Origin: Sulfuricurvum sp. 17-40-25
GTDB taxonomy: Bacteria > Campylobacterota > Campylobacteria > Campylobacterales > Sulfurimonadaceae
Length of the DNA stretch: 64,000 bases
Assembly (NCBI GenBank): GCA_002282015.1
Contig: NCIJ01000015.1
Coordinates: forward strand, 1 to 64,000
Reading direction: 5' to 3'
Shown: positions 1 through 8,379 of the stretch, piece by piece
How the letters are laid out: each line of letters begins with the position of its first letter
Position numbering within the stretch: position 1 is the stretch's first letter
Made by a program: the position numbers and the translations under genes
Notes under the pieces: model-generated
What the model was told of the DNA's origin: nothing
The model's database searches: none
The model's input: only the letters and a program-made list of their open reading frames with translations

Positions 1-5
1 ACTTT

Positions 6-22
6 AGCAAATTTAATTTGCT
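6..22 (+). terminator. Possible AT-rich hairpin at left edge
   Basis: A perfect 7-bp inverted repeat (AGCAAAT / ATTTGCT) with a 3-base loop is followed by a T-rich stretch. It could terminate a gene lying off the left edge. The stem is AT-rich and weak, so this is a tentative call. The remainder of 23-94 shows nothing recognisable. Confidence 0.25.
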
Positions 23-94
23 TCTTTAAGCTTTTGGTTGTAAAAACTACTTTTTAGCAGCTTTTTATACTGCCCATTTTAACTCCGCCGTTGA

Positions 95-310
95 CAAACA
101 GAGCAAATATATTCCTATCTTGAAGATCTCGAAGGTCATTATGCAGATTTAAGACCGTCTGAGGGTGGGAAACGTTCATATGAATTTGCTAACAACAAGT
201 TCAATCGACTAATATTTAAGAAATTAGAGGAATTAGAAATTGTTGGAAAAGTTAATACGGATGATGGTGAAATCACAGTGAATAGGAAAAAGAAACCGCG
301 AGAAGACTAA
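95..310 (+). pseudogene. C-terminal remnant of an unidentified protein
   Basis: An open frame of about 71 codons runs from just after an in-frame TGA (92-94) to a TAA at 308-310. It has no in-frame ATG and no plausible ribosome site. The translation is charged and helical, with a GGKRSYEFANNKFNR segment and a lysine/arginine-rich tail ending in KKKPRED, so it reads like the end of a nucleic-acid-binding protein. I do not recognise the family. The lack of a start and the neighbouring arsC remnant suggest a decayed insertion or rearrangement scar. Confidence 0.35.
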
Positions 311-540
311 TGTGTCTATAAAACGGGGGTCATTCCAACCATACTAATTTGATACCGTATAATTTCTATATCATTAAAGCTGTTTTGACAACAATCATGA
401 AAATGAAGAGAGAAATATATAGACAAGAATTTACGGAAAAGTCTATAAATGTGCTATAGTTTATATAGACTTTTAGACATAGTAACTATTCGCCTATATG
501 GTGCAAAAAGTTGACGGTCTATATTTTTTTATAAAATCCC
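311..540. promoter_or_regulatory. Non-coding spacer with five alternating GTCTATA motifs and a candidate promoter
   Basis: The 7-mer GTCTATA occurs at 314-320 (+), 418-424 (-), 441-447 (+), 464-470 (-) and 517-523 (+), strictly alternating in strand. The three central copies are spaced exactly 23 bases apart. A candidate promoter overlaps them: TTACGG at 434-439, an 18-base spacer, then TATAGT near 458-463. Arrays like this are typical operators for dimeric repressors, but neither the regulator nor an intact target gene is visible here. No coding region is seen in this stretch. Confidence 0.4.
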
Positions 541-543
541 TGA

Positions 544-714
544 GAAGACCTTTATAAAGAACTAGGATTAGCAAAAGTAGAAGATGAAGAGATGCTCATT
601 GACGCTCTTGCCAAATATCCTAAACTGATTGAACGTCCTATCCTTATTCAAGGCAATAAGGCAATTATCGGGCGTCCGATAGAAAAGGTTATCGAGTTTT
701 TGAAACACATTTAG
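544..714 (+). pseudogene. ArsC-family (arsenate reductase-like) C-terminal remnant
   Basis: The frame after an in-frame TGA at 541-543 reads EDLYKELGL, then a segment with PKLIERPI and IGRPIEKVIEFL, ending at TAG 712-714. This is the characteristic C-terminal third of ArsC/Spx-type thioredoxin-fold proteins, which reduce arsenate or act as redox regulators. The N-terminal half with the catalytic cysteine is absent, so the fragment (about 56 codons) cannot be active. Its last 26 bases overlap the 3' end of the convergent M15 peptidase gene. Confidence 0.75.
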
Positions 715-1450
715 AAGTTAAAAGCTCGGGGCGGTATTCAAAATGCATCGTATCGTAGTGATACCAGCGTCCCCCCCAGATAAATCCATGTTTTTCAAAA
801 ATTCGGACAATGGAGAGGGGCATGGTGTTTTTGTATCCGATTTTTGCGGTTTCACTGGTGGCTTCCCCTTTCCAATATTGAGTTTTGGTAGGGGCTAGGT
901 CGATTGCAATTCCAAAACTGTGCATGGAAAGGCGATCTGTATCTTTGATCACACGGTATTCATAGGTGGAAGCTCCCTCTGCCCAAATACGATCTTTTTT
1001 CGGAAGTTTTGCAATCTCTTGCCCTACCGCGTACAGTTTTTTATCCACTCCTGCAACCCTGTTTACCTGTAATCTTTTGACTCCTTTGAGCGTTGGCCAC
1101 TGGATTGATACTAGATTTTTTTGAATAGAGGGCTTGTCTTTACCGTAGAGAGCTTGAAAAAACGGCTGATATCGCAAGCGTCCCGGATCGAAGAGATACG
1201 CGGGAGGGGTATCAATACCGCCTGCGTCATAGCTTTGTGAAAGTTGTGTTGCCAAATCAGCATGGTCAATTTTATCATCCCATGTTATTTTTGACAAAGA
1301 GTTTTTATACGGAAGTATCGTACCATCTTTTAAAATTACTGAGGTTTCACTTGATGACTGTACTAAATTAGGATATCCCTGTTGCAGACACTCTGGATTA
1401 GCACTTAAAAGGGTTACAAAAGAGATAGGTAAGGTCCATCGAAAATTCAT
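689..1450 (-). CDS. M15 family peptidase (D-Ala-D-Ala carboxypeptidase/endopeptidase-like)
   Basis: This is a 253-residue exported zinc peptidase probably acting on peptidoglycan cross-links in the periplasm. A hydrophobic signal-like N-terminus (residues 5-17) precedes the catalytic part. The zinc-site pattern of the VanY/M15 group is complete: SMHSFGIAID gives H177 and D184, and TMHFEY gives H236. The start is supported by AAGGAAG just upstream on the minus strand and by an extended -10 box (TGCTATAAT) at 1480-1485. It sits alone between the arsC remnant and the diguanylate cyclase. Exact bond specificity (DD-carboxypeptidase or L,D-endopeptidase) cannot be told from sequence alone. Confidence 0.8.
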   Translation of the reverse strand: MNFRWTLPISFVTLLSANPECLQQGYPNLVQSSSETSVILKDGTILPYKNSLSKITWDDKIDHADLATQLSQSYDAGGIDTPPAYLFDPGRLRYQPFFQALYGKDKPSIQKNLVSIQWPTLKGVKRLQVNRVAGVDKKLYAVGQEIAKLPKKDRIWAEGASTYEYRVIKDTDRLSMHSFGIAIDLAPTKTQYWKGEATSETAKIGYKNTMPLSIVRIFEKHGFIWGGRWYHYDTMHFEYRPELLTSKCVSKTR

Positions 1451-1479
1451 CCATACTTCCTTATTTGACTAATGGGAGG

Positions 1480-1485
1480 ATTATA
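1480..1485 (-). promoter_or_regulatory. -10 promoter element for the M15 peptidase gene
   Basis: TATAAT preceded by TG (extended -10, TGCTATAAT) lies on the minus strand 30 bases before the ATG at 1450, behind a T-rich stretch as is usual for Campylobacterota housekeeping promoters. Confidence 0.55.
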
Positions 1486-1497
1486 GCAAAAACGTTA

Positions 1498-2508
1498 TTA
1501 TAAAGGGTGTGAATCAGGGTATAGCGGGAGTTCTTGGGCAATAGGAGGTTTCTTGCGAGAAGCTGCTTTGGCTCGCGGCTTTTTGCTTTTTGTTTTTTTG
1601 CGTAAGTACATTGCAACATCAGCCGCTTTAATCAGGGAGTCTGCATCGGTCGCATCGTCGGGATAGATTGCCATTCCGATACTTGCTTTGGCTGTTAGCG
1701 AGGTTCCATCTTCCAATTCTATAGGTTCTGCTATGGCGAATTCAATCGCGTTAAGCACAGACTCAATGTGCTCTTCTCCCTCTATATCTTCAACGATAAT
1801 GATGAACTCATCTCCACCAAAACGACTGATGGTATCACTGTTGCGCAAGCATGAACGCAAGGCCGCGGCAACAGTAATAAGGACTTTATCCCCTACTTCA
1901 TGCCCATAACGGTCATTTATAATTTTAAAATCGTTAAGATCAATAAAATAAAGGACGATTTTTGAATCGGCACGTTGAGCACGATCGATAGCATGATGAA
2001 GACGATCATCCATTACAGCACGGTTTGTTACCCCTGTGAGTGGATCATGACAGGCTTGATGCGTCAAAGTCGAGACATGAGAGGTTAATTCGGTAATATC
2101 TCGTGCTGTACAGAGAATACCAGGATGTTCATAATCTATTCTACTGTTATGCCATTCACAAAAGATCTCTTTTTTCTTTTTGGTAATGTTGAAGTTTTTG
2201 GAGTCACTTTTTCCTTTTTTAAGTGCTTTTAGTAAGGCAGTACGTACATGCTCTCGGTCTTTTAGTGGGACTATCAGTTCCAGGATAGGTTGACCTATTA
2301 CTTCGGATTCACTCCATCCGAACGTGTTTTGTGCATTGGTATTCCATCCGACAATATTGCAATTTTCATCAAGTTCAATAAGAGCTGAGGGGGAAGATTG
2401 AAAAAGGGTCTGATATCGGTTATTGCTATTAGGCGTGGTGCGTTTGATTAAATAGATGATCCAGCATGCCAAAGCGATAAAGGTAAGAGAAATAATGAGC
2501 GTTATCAA
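1498..2508 (-). CDS. PAS-GGDEF diguanylate cyclase
   Basis: A 336-residue membrane-anchored enzyme expected to make cyclic di-GMP. Residues 3-21 form one transmembrane helix. A PAS domain follows (about 30-140), then a GGDEF domain (about 150-305) with the intact GGDEF signature at 231-235. An RxxD product-inhibition site (R222-D225) lies five residues upstream of it. The C-terminus is a lysine-rich tail (KKTKSKKPRAKAASRKK). No EAL domain is present, so it is a synthase rather than a hydrolase. It is transcribed alone, between the peptidase and a non-coding gap (2509-2740) where I see no gene. Confidence 0.9.
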   Translation of the reverse strand: MITLIISLTFIALACWIIYLIKRTTPNSNNRYQTLFQSSPSALIELDENCNIVGWNTNAQNTFGWSESEVIGQPILELIVPLKDREHVRTALLKALKKGKSDSKNFNITKKKKEIFCEWHNSRIDYEHPGILCTARDITELTSHVSTLTHQACHDPLTGVTNRAVMDDRLHHAIDRAQRADSKIVLYFIDLNDFKIINDRYGHEVGDKVLITVAAALRSCLRNSDTISRFGGDEFIIIVEDIEGEEHIESVLNAIEFAIAEPIELEDGTSLTAKASIGMAIYPDDATDADSLIKAADVAMYLRKKTKSKKPRAKAASRKKPPIAQELPLYPDSHPL

Positions 2509-2740
2509 AGGATTGTTCTAAAGCACGAAGCAATGGTTCGCGAAGCAGTTATCCTGATAAAAAATGTATTACATATGCAGGAACTCATGGGAACGGGCAA
2601 TATCCTATCAATAATTTCCCATTATTGTATAGCGTTAAAAATAATTTTCTTATTAATATTATTCGTTAATTACTATTATCCACCTCTTTTCCAAATCAGA
2701 TGTTGTAGCTATAAGAATTTCAAGAGCAAGGAGTTAGAAG

Positions 2741-3505
2741 CTACTTACGTCCGATAATGTCAAAAATATTGACTCCATCTGGGAGTTTGGTAGCACCGTC
2801 TCGGAAACTACGCGTATGAGAGATGAGCCGCTTGAAGTGTTTACGTAGATGAAAGGCATCGGGAACATTGGGACGGAACCAGTCTCCTTTGGCACTGAAA
2901 AGCCAATCGATGCCTGATTTGATATCCAGAAGTGTGTAGTGGTCCGTTTGGATTAAATACTGAATCTGACGTGCCCAGCTCATGACATCAAAGGGCTCTT
3001 CAAATTGGGGATCCACAGAAGCTAAGCGGCGGATAAAATACTGTGCCATCTCAAATTGTTCACCTGATGGCTTACTCTCTTCTAGTTGTGATGCACTGGC
3101 TATGGCTGGGGCATTGGAAGCCAGAGATCTACGTATCCAGTGTAAATCCTGAAACGCTTCGTTGGAGAGATTGAGATAATGGTTACTGTCGCTGTATTGA
3201 GTTGCTATAGCTGTTGTAACAGCGCTCTCTTGAAGTGTTTGAATGGGCTCTAGGAGGTAGAGGATCATAACCCCATCAGAGGTCTTCTCCCGAATCGTTT
3301 TCAGAATCTTTTTGGCTACCAGATCATCAAGCGCATGGACGACTTCTTTGGGGCTATGACGTAAGTGTTCTGCTAAAAGTGATCCGCTTAGTGGTTTAAA
3401 TTTTTCGCCCCATGCAAAACTGTGACGAACGATGAGTGGAAGGAGTGCTCGCTGTAAGAGAGTTAAATCCTCTCTGTCAATCAATGCAACAGGGAGGGTA
3501 ATCAT
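2741..3505 (-). CDS. Unknown protein with winged-helix-like N-terminus
   Basis: A 254-residue protein I cannot assign to a family. Residues about 10-75 show alternating helices and a pattern (LLAEHLRHSPKEVVHALDDL, then VAKKILK) that resembles a winged-helix DNA-binding unit of the replication-initiator or DnaD type. The rest is helical with a tryptophan-rich segment (SGIDWLFSAKGDWFRP). Its ATG overlaps the stop of the upstream gene by four bases (ATGA), so the two are translationally coupled and probably act together. A DNA-related role is inference only. Confidence 0.6.
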   Translation of the reverse strand: MITLPVALIDREDLTLLQRALLPLIVRHSFAWGEKFKPLSGSLLAEHLRHSPKEVVHALDDLVAKKILKTIREKTSDGVMILYLLEPIQTLQESAVTTAIATQYSDSNHYLNLSNEAFQDLHWIRRSLASNAPAIASASQLEESKPSGEQFEMAQYFIRRLASVDPQFEEPFDVMSWARQIQYLIQTDHYTLLDIKSGIDWLFSAKGDWFRPNVPDAFHLRKHFKRLISHTRSFRDGATKLPDGVNIFDIIGRK

Positions 3506-4122
3506 AACCGTTTGGCACCAAGGACTACCTGGGTTTTATGGGCAATATTTTGGGTTTTATTGGCACGTTCTCGTTCTATGAGTAACTCTGAGTATTCACG
3601 TTGAATCCGGGTTTCAAATAATCCTCTGTCCAAGGTTACGTAGTCGTAAATCCATTGCTTGGTAACGTTTCGAATGACGTCAATGTCGAGAGAATCCAGT
3701 AAAAGTTCTTGAGAATCCGCACGTTTTATCGAGGTAAATTTGACATTTTCAAATCGTGTGAGGGCGCTGTGCTGTGCATTACGTTCTTCGGTGATGGTTC
3801 GGCGAAGATCGTACATAAGGTGATAAAGTTTTTGAGTACGTTCTTGTGCTTCTTTTGCCAAAGGAGAGAGTTGTTCTTCTAGCAGTTCTTGAGCAATAAG
3901 GGCAATTTTTTCGATTCCGGTTTTGAATGCCAATGTCCTGGTGGACAAACGATGCAGGAAGTCGCTGTAGCATGTAACGCTGATCGGACGGATTAGTTCA
4001 TCGATGTGAGAACGCAAAAATACATCCTCATCGATTTTGAAATAGTTCATAAGTGAACTGACAAACTGGCTACGAATTTGGTCATCGGTAGGGGTAAAAT
4101 GTTGCATAGAAGAGTGTAGCAT
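3502..4122 (-). CDS. Unknown helical protein, partner of the downstream winged-helix-like protein
   Basis: About 206 residues, rich in charged helices, with no recognised motif. The open frame extends further upstream to 4329, but that extension runs over the start of the divergent histidine kinase gene and reads as low-complexity hydrophobic sequence. The start is therefore more likely the ATG at 4122 or the one at 4107; neither has a clear ribosome site. A long helical region (residues about 75-190, many E/R/Q) suggests coiled-coil or DNA-contact structure. It is coupled by ATGA to the downstream gene. Confidence 0.55.
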   Translation of the reverse strand: MLHSSMQHFTPTDDQIRSQFVSSLMNYFKIDEDVFLRSHIDELIRPISVTCYSDFLHRLSTRTLAFKTGIEKIALIAQELLEEQLSPLAKEAQERTQKLYHLMYDLRRTITEERNAQHSALTRFENVKFTSIKRADSQELLLDSLDIDVIRNVTKQWIYDYVTLDRGLFETRIQREYSELLIERERANKTQNIAHKTQVVLGAKRL

Positions 4123-4251
4123 TTTCAGGCAAAAGATGAGATTAAAAAAAGGTACTTTTAAAGTAATGAAAAAGTATTTTTGTTTTTTAAGATTTATTTC
4201 GATTAATTGTAATATCATACATTGACGTGGAATATATAGAAAAGGGGTCGT

Positions 4252-5817
4252 ATGTCCCAGCAAGAACCTGAATTGATAACGATTGAAACGATCAAGCAAC
4301 GTTTGAATGACAAGGACCTTCAGTGTCATTATTATGAGGCTATCGTCAATTCAACGAAAGACATGATTGCTCTGACAGATGGGGAGCGTATCATTGATGC
4401 GAATACATCAATGATACATGTTTGCGAGTTGATGGGAAAAAAGATTTTTGCTGAGGATTTTAATTTTACGAATTTTTTTGAACACATTGATAAGTTCGGC
4501 TATATTTATGAGGGGTATAAAAACAAGCGGTGGTATGAGCTTGCATTAGAGCGTAGTGACGAGGGTTATCGGGTTGGAATAATGAACAGTAGCGCAATGC
4601 ACTCCTTTAATCTTACCCTAACACGACTAGCTCCTTTTGAAACAATCTATGTGATGTCTCTAACCGACGTAACAAGCTTGATGGGGTATAAAACAACGCT
4701 GGAAGAGGGAATTAAAAGCAGTATAAAAGATCGGGATAGAACGCAGTTTCTACTCCGTCAATACGATAAAGCCATTGACTCGGCGACGCTGGTGTACAAG
4801 TGCGACTTAAATGGCATTATTACGTATGCCAATAATGCGTTAAATAAAGTGCTCTTGTACGGATATGGCGGATTGGTGGGTAAGCATATCTCCATTTTAC
4901 GAGGACCTTCTACTAGTGATGAACAGTATCGCACAATGTGGAATAAGCTCAAGGCAGGAAAGATTCATAAAGCTATTATGGAAAATCTAGACAAGCTAGG
5001 CGGCATTCATTATTTTGATGTATCAATCATACCGATTCATGATGAGAGAGGGGATATTGTTGAATTTCTCTCTCTTCGTCACGAGATTACTGAGGTTATG
5101 CAGGCAAAGGAATCAGCGCTCAAAACACTTCAGGAAAAAAATAAATTTTTTGATCAGGTTTCTCATGAATTGCGTACGCCCCTCAATGCGATCATTAATT
5201 TTACCGACCAAGCACTCGAAAGTTTTGATGAGATTTTTTTAGATGAGGAAAGCCGTGATCTTGTGAAAATGTACATTGAACGTTCTCATAAAAACTCGCA
5301 ACAACTACTGCATTTGATCAATTCGCTTTTGGATATGGCGAAACTACGAGCAGGGAAAGAACAGTATGAGATGGTACGTACGGATATTGTTGCATTGATT
5401 GGTGATGTGTATGAAGCAACTGGTTCTTTAAATAGTAAAATAACCCTAGAATACCTTCTTATACGTCCAGATCATTCAATATTCATAGAGTGTGATGTGT
5501 TTAGATTGCGTCAGATCCTGACAAATCTTATTTCCAACGCGATCAAATTTACACACAATGGATACGTTCAAGTGCGCGTAAAAGAGGTAGGTGATGAGTG
5601 CTGGGTAGAAATCGAGGATACGGGTTCCGGAATTCCAGCGGATAAGATGGATCGTATCTTCGAGCCGTTTGAGCAAGTAGGTGTTCATGATCAGGGAACG
5701 GGTTTGGGACTTGGCATTGTCAATGAGTATGTCAAAGGAATGGGAATGAGGTTAGAAGTTGTTTCTTCTTTGGGAAAAGGGAGTTGCTTTACTCTCAAAG
5801 TCAGTATAAAAGGGTAA
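4252..5817 (+). CDS. PAS-domain sensor histidine kinase
   Basis: A 521-residue soluble kinase without obvious transmembrane helices. N-terminal PAS-like sensory regions (about 20-150 and 170-285, the second ending in a PAC-like motif) lead to a HisKA dimerisation domain with the phospho-acceptor in SHELRTPLN (H305). A HATPase domain follows, with N-box NLISNAIKFT (about 424-433), G1 box DTGSGIP (from D456) and G2 box GTGLGLGI. All catalytic boxes are intact. The ATG is preceded by AAAAGGGG. The cognate response regulator starts three bases after the stop codon, so the pair forms one operon. The ligand sensed is not evident; a cytoplasmic redox or metabolic cue is plausible. Confidence 0.9.
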   Translation: MSQQEPELITIETIKQRLNDKDLQCHYYEAIVNSTKDMIALTDGERIIDANTSMIHVCELMGKKIFAEDFNFTNFFEHIDKFGYIYEGYKNKRWYELALERSDEGYRVGIMNSSAMHSFNLTLTRLAPFETIYVMSLTDVTSLMGYKTTLEEGIKSSIKDRDRTQFLLRQYDKAIDSATLVYKCDLNGIITYANNALNKVLLYGYGGLVGKHISILRGPSTSDEQYRTMWNKLKAGKIHKAIMENLDKLGGIHYFDVSIIPIHDERGDIVEFLSLRHEITEVMQAKESALKTLQEKNKFFDQVSHELRTPLNAIINFTDQALESFDEIFLDEESRDLVKMYIERSHKNSQQLLHLINSLLDMAKLRAGKEQYEMVRTDIVALIGDVYEATGSLNSKITLEYLLIRPDHSIFIECDVFRLRQILTNLISNAIKFTHNGYVQVRVKEVGDECWVEIEDTGSGIPADKMDRIFEPFEQVGVHDQGTGLGLGIVNEYVKGMGMRLEVVSSLGKGSCFTLKVSIKG

Positions 5818-5820
5818 AAC

Positions 5821-6891
5821 ATGGAAAGTATAAAACTGCTAATCGTTGATGATGTTGAAGACAATCGGTTGGTATTAAGAGCGATTTGCCGGAAACTTGA
5901 AGGTTTTGAGATTTTTGAAGCCGTAGATGGACAGGATGCAGTCGAAAAGTGTGATGAATTACGACCGCAGATAATTCTCATGGATATTATGATGCCACGC
6001 TTGGATGGTTTTCAAGCGGCCAAAATAATAAAAGATCGCTATCCAGACACGATTATTATGGCAGTTACTGCGGTAATCGATCCTAAGATGGAAGCAAATA
6101 TGGCGGAAATAGGGGTGGCGGCGTATATCCGTAAGCCTATTGATAAAGATTTGATTCGTTTAAAGCTGCAAAGTTATGCGGGTGCTCTTTTGATTGGCAG
6201 AAGGGACAATAAGCCGCTCAATAATACGACTGCCATCAATCCATTCAGCAGTGAAATCAGAGATTTTAAAACTATATTTGACATCCGAAGCATCGAGTCT
6301 ATTATGGACTTTGGGGTATGGCTTTTAGTGCGTTTCGAGTGTGCACATGCTGCTGTGTGTACCAACATCGATGGAATTATTGAGTTACTTTATGAATTTC
6401 TAAACCTCGAATTGAAAAATAATACCCCGGTAACGATTACAATCGAAGAGAGCTTTGATGAGGTATTTATACACGCTACTTTGCCAAAAAAAGTAGAATT
6501 GGACCAAACAATGGAACATTTGATTCGCGGGTTAGGGAGTACGTGTATCATGAATGACACCATGATTGCTTTTCGTGTCAGAATGACTGCCAGTAAAGGG
6601 ATTATAAAAGATCATACTACAGCTGTCCAAGTGACTGTTGCTAATGAAAAGAAGCAGACAATCCCTCAACAGACTGAATCAACAGATAAAGTCAGCGTAA
6701 CCCGTTCTATGGGGGCAGTAGAGCAACAAGTGTTACGTGAAAGTTTTGCGAATAAGATTACCGCCAAAGAGTATGTTAAGAAGCTGATTTGGAATGGGCA
6801 TCATGGATTGGTACACTCGCAGATGAGCCGACAGAAGAAAATTTCAAGCATTTTAGCGATGAAGTTTTGGGGGCATATTCGAATGCAATAA
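5821..6891 (+). CDS. Response regulator, frameshifted (N-terminal part)
   Basis: The frame encodes an N-terminal receiver domain (residues 1-120) with acidic pocket DD at 10-11, phospho-acceptor D55 in ILMDIMMP, and the conserved lysine in IRKPID. A long output region of unknown type follows. The last 35 or so residues of this 356-residue frame do not look like protein. A coherent continuation exists in the -1 frame from 6780 to 7187. Adding one A in the run GTTAAGAAG (6776-6784) would fuse them as ...EYVKEADLEWASWIG..., giving about 455 residues. So this is a one-base deletion, either real inactivation or a sequencing error. No DNA-binding domain is visible. It is paired with the kinase immediately upstream. 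Confidence 0.8.
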   Translation: MESIKLLIVDDVEDNRLVLRAICRKLEGFEIFEAVDGQDAVEKCDELRPQIILMDIMMPRLDGFQAAKIIKDRYPDTIIMAVTAVIDPKMEANMAEIGVAAYIRKPIDKDLIRLKLQSYAGALLIGRRDNKPLNNTTAINPFSSEIRDFKTIFDIRSIESIMDFGVWLLVRFECAHAAVCTNIDGIIELLYEFLNLELKNNTPVTITIEESFDEVFIHATLPKKVELDQTMEHLIRGLGSTCIMNDTMIAFRVRMTASKGIIKDHTTAVQVTVANEKKQTIPQQTESTDKVSVTRSMGAVEQQVLRESFANKITAKEYVKKLIWNGHHGLVHSQMSRQKKISSILAMKFWGHIRMQ

Positions 6892-7187
6892 GTGCTTTGT
6901 ATGAGTTTTCAGGTCTTTCGTATGCTATCATCTCTCTTTCTACCTTGATCAAATCCAGTACCGGGATATTGATGACAGACGAGGTAAAACGTACAAAAGT
7001 ATTGGAGTTTTTAGGTTATTTTAAAAATGATCTATCGGCATGGATGGAACATGTATTCGAACTTCAAGACACGAAGGATATCCATTATCTCGACGGTTCA
7101 TTTTTCAGTTCGTGCATGCAAATTGAATCGATAATTACAGGCACAGAAGTAGATTTAGGAGAGGAAGGCGAAATCGAGTTTTTTTAA
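6780..7187 (+). pseudogene. C-terminal part of the frameshifted response regulator
   Basis: This open stretch of about 135 codons (first usable start TTG at 6789) continues the response regulator's output domain in the other frame. It is helical with a pattern such as SNAISALYEFSGLSYAI and ends in the acidic tail GEEGEIEFF. There is no ribosome site for the TTG, and the frame is open only from the point where the upstream frame loses sense. It is therefore best read as part of the same gene, separated by a one-base deletion. Confidence 0.7.
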
Positions 7188-7235
7188 GTCAAAATTTCGC
7201 TAAAATACTGTGGGCGTTATGGATGATGCCTAGAA

Positions 7236-8375
7236 ATGCTCACAAAGAGGCTCCCCTTGTTAACCATTAATTCTACAGTAATCCCTCACGGAGACGAAGA
7301 TCTCGGGGATAACCTTTTATACTATGACTATAATATTGACCATTTACTTTCGCTTGGAGCGAAGGGTCTTACAATGGAAGACGAAGCGTATGTAAGTGCT
7401 TTTCGCTCATTTGAGGGAGAAGTGTATGAAAACTACATCTATGAAAAACTGCTTCGTTACGCTGCAAATGAACCTCAAATTAAGCAATTCATTATCAAAG
7501 GTCCGCACAAAAAGCGTACTCATGCACAAAGTGATGCACTATCGGTAAGCTGGAAAGGGCAGATCATCTATCGTGCCCGCCACAAAGAGATCGGTGAGTT
7601 TGATGGATTGTTGTTTACGGATAAAGAACTTTATTTTGTAGAGATGACCCTGGTTAAATCGGTGAGCAATCTCAAAAAGAGGTTACGTAAGAAGCGGGCC
7701 TTACTTGAAGTACTTTTCCCTCGCTACAACGTCAAAGCGTTATTGGTTCTCAATGAAGGTGCAACAGGGACATCGGAACTACCTGAGTACGCGAGCGTAT
7801 GGATGACGCAGCCTTACAGTGCTCGTCATATCTTAGAGAGCCTCAGCAGCAGAGCTCCTAGGGCTGAGATGATGCGAGTACAGAGTGATAAAATCGCGCA
7901 TGCAGATGATCTTAAAGTTGCGGCATTTAAATATTACAGTACGCTCACATGGATGATACGCTCGTTACGAAACGGAGGCGCTCCTGTCAATTGGGATTTT
8001 TTCCGTAGAAGTGCAACGCAACGGTATCATGATATTTACACCAAAGTGTATGTCGGTTATATGAGCATTGAAGATTTTAGTATACTTACACCGAGTCTCG
8101 CTTTTGAGGGCAGTAATGCAAAACGGGCCATTGTTGCGATTGAAAAAGATCATTCGGGTGGTTATTTTCTCACCTATTTTTTACGGCATGCTGGAAAAAA
8201 ATTGGACAATGTGACGATCACGGATGGCAACGCTAGGGCGATAAAAAAAGATCCGCTGGGAATCACTCTCACAGAGATGAATCATCTGGATAAAGTAATG
8301 GATGAAAGTTTTCACCTCACATTAGAACAATTGTACGATATTCAAAAAACACTCAGTACTATTACTCATAAATAA
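7236..8375 (+). CDS. Unknown protein with PD-(D/E)xK-like signature
   Basis: A 379-residue protein I cannot name. Residues about 120-160 contain GEFDGLLFTDKELYFVEMT followed by a very basic helix (KKRLRKKRALLE). The spacing D-(hydrophobic)-E-x-T resembles the core of restriction-endonuclease-fold proteins (usually D...ExK), but the lysine position is threonine, so activity is doubtful. The ATG at 7236 has no strong ribosome site; a TTG at 7257 preceded by AGAGG is an alternative start. It follows the kinase/regulator pair by about 50 bases and ends five bases before the convergent MBL gene. A role linked to that two-component system is possible but unproven. Confidence 0.6.
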   Translation: MLTKRLPLLTINSTVIPHGDEDLGDNLLYYDYNIDHLLSLGAKGLTMEDEAYVSAFRSFEGEVYENYIYEKLLRYAANEPQIKQFIIKGPHKKRTHAQSDALSVSWKGQIIYRARHKEIGEFDGLLFTDKELYFVEMTLVKSVSNLKKRLRKKRALLEVLFPRYNVKALLVLNEGATGTSELPEYASVWMTQPYSARHILESLSSRAPRAEMMRVQSDKIAHADDLKVAAFKYYSTLTWMIRSLRNGGAPVNWDFFRRSATQRYHDIYTKVYVGYMSIEDFSILTPSLAFEGSNAKRAIVAIEKDHSGGYFLTYFLRHAGKKLDNVTITDGNARAIKKDPLGITLTEMNHLDKVMDESFHLTLEQLYDIQKTLSTITHK

Positions 8376-8379
8376 AAAA

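Noticed and set aside
2533-2757. Plus-strand open frame of 74 codons between the GGDEF gene and the unknown pair
   Set aside because: Low-complexity hydrophobic translation, no ribosome site, and its end overlaps the coding end of the minus-strand gene.
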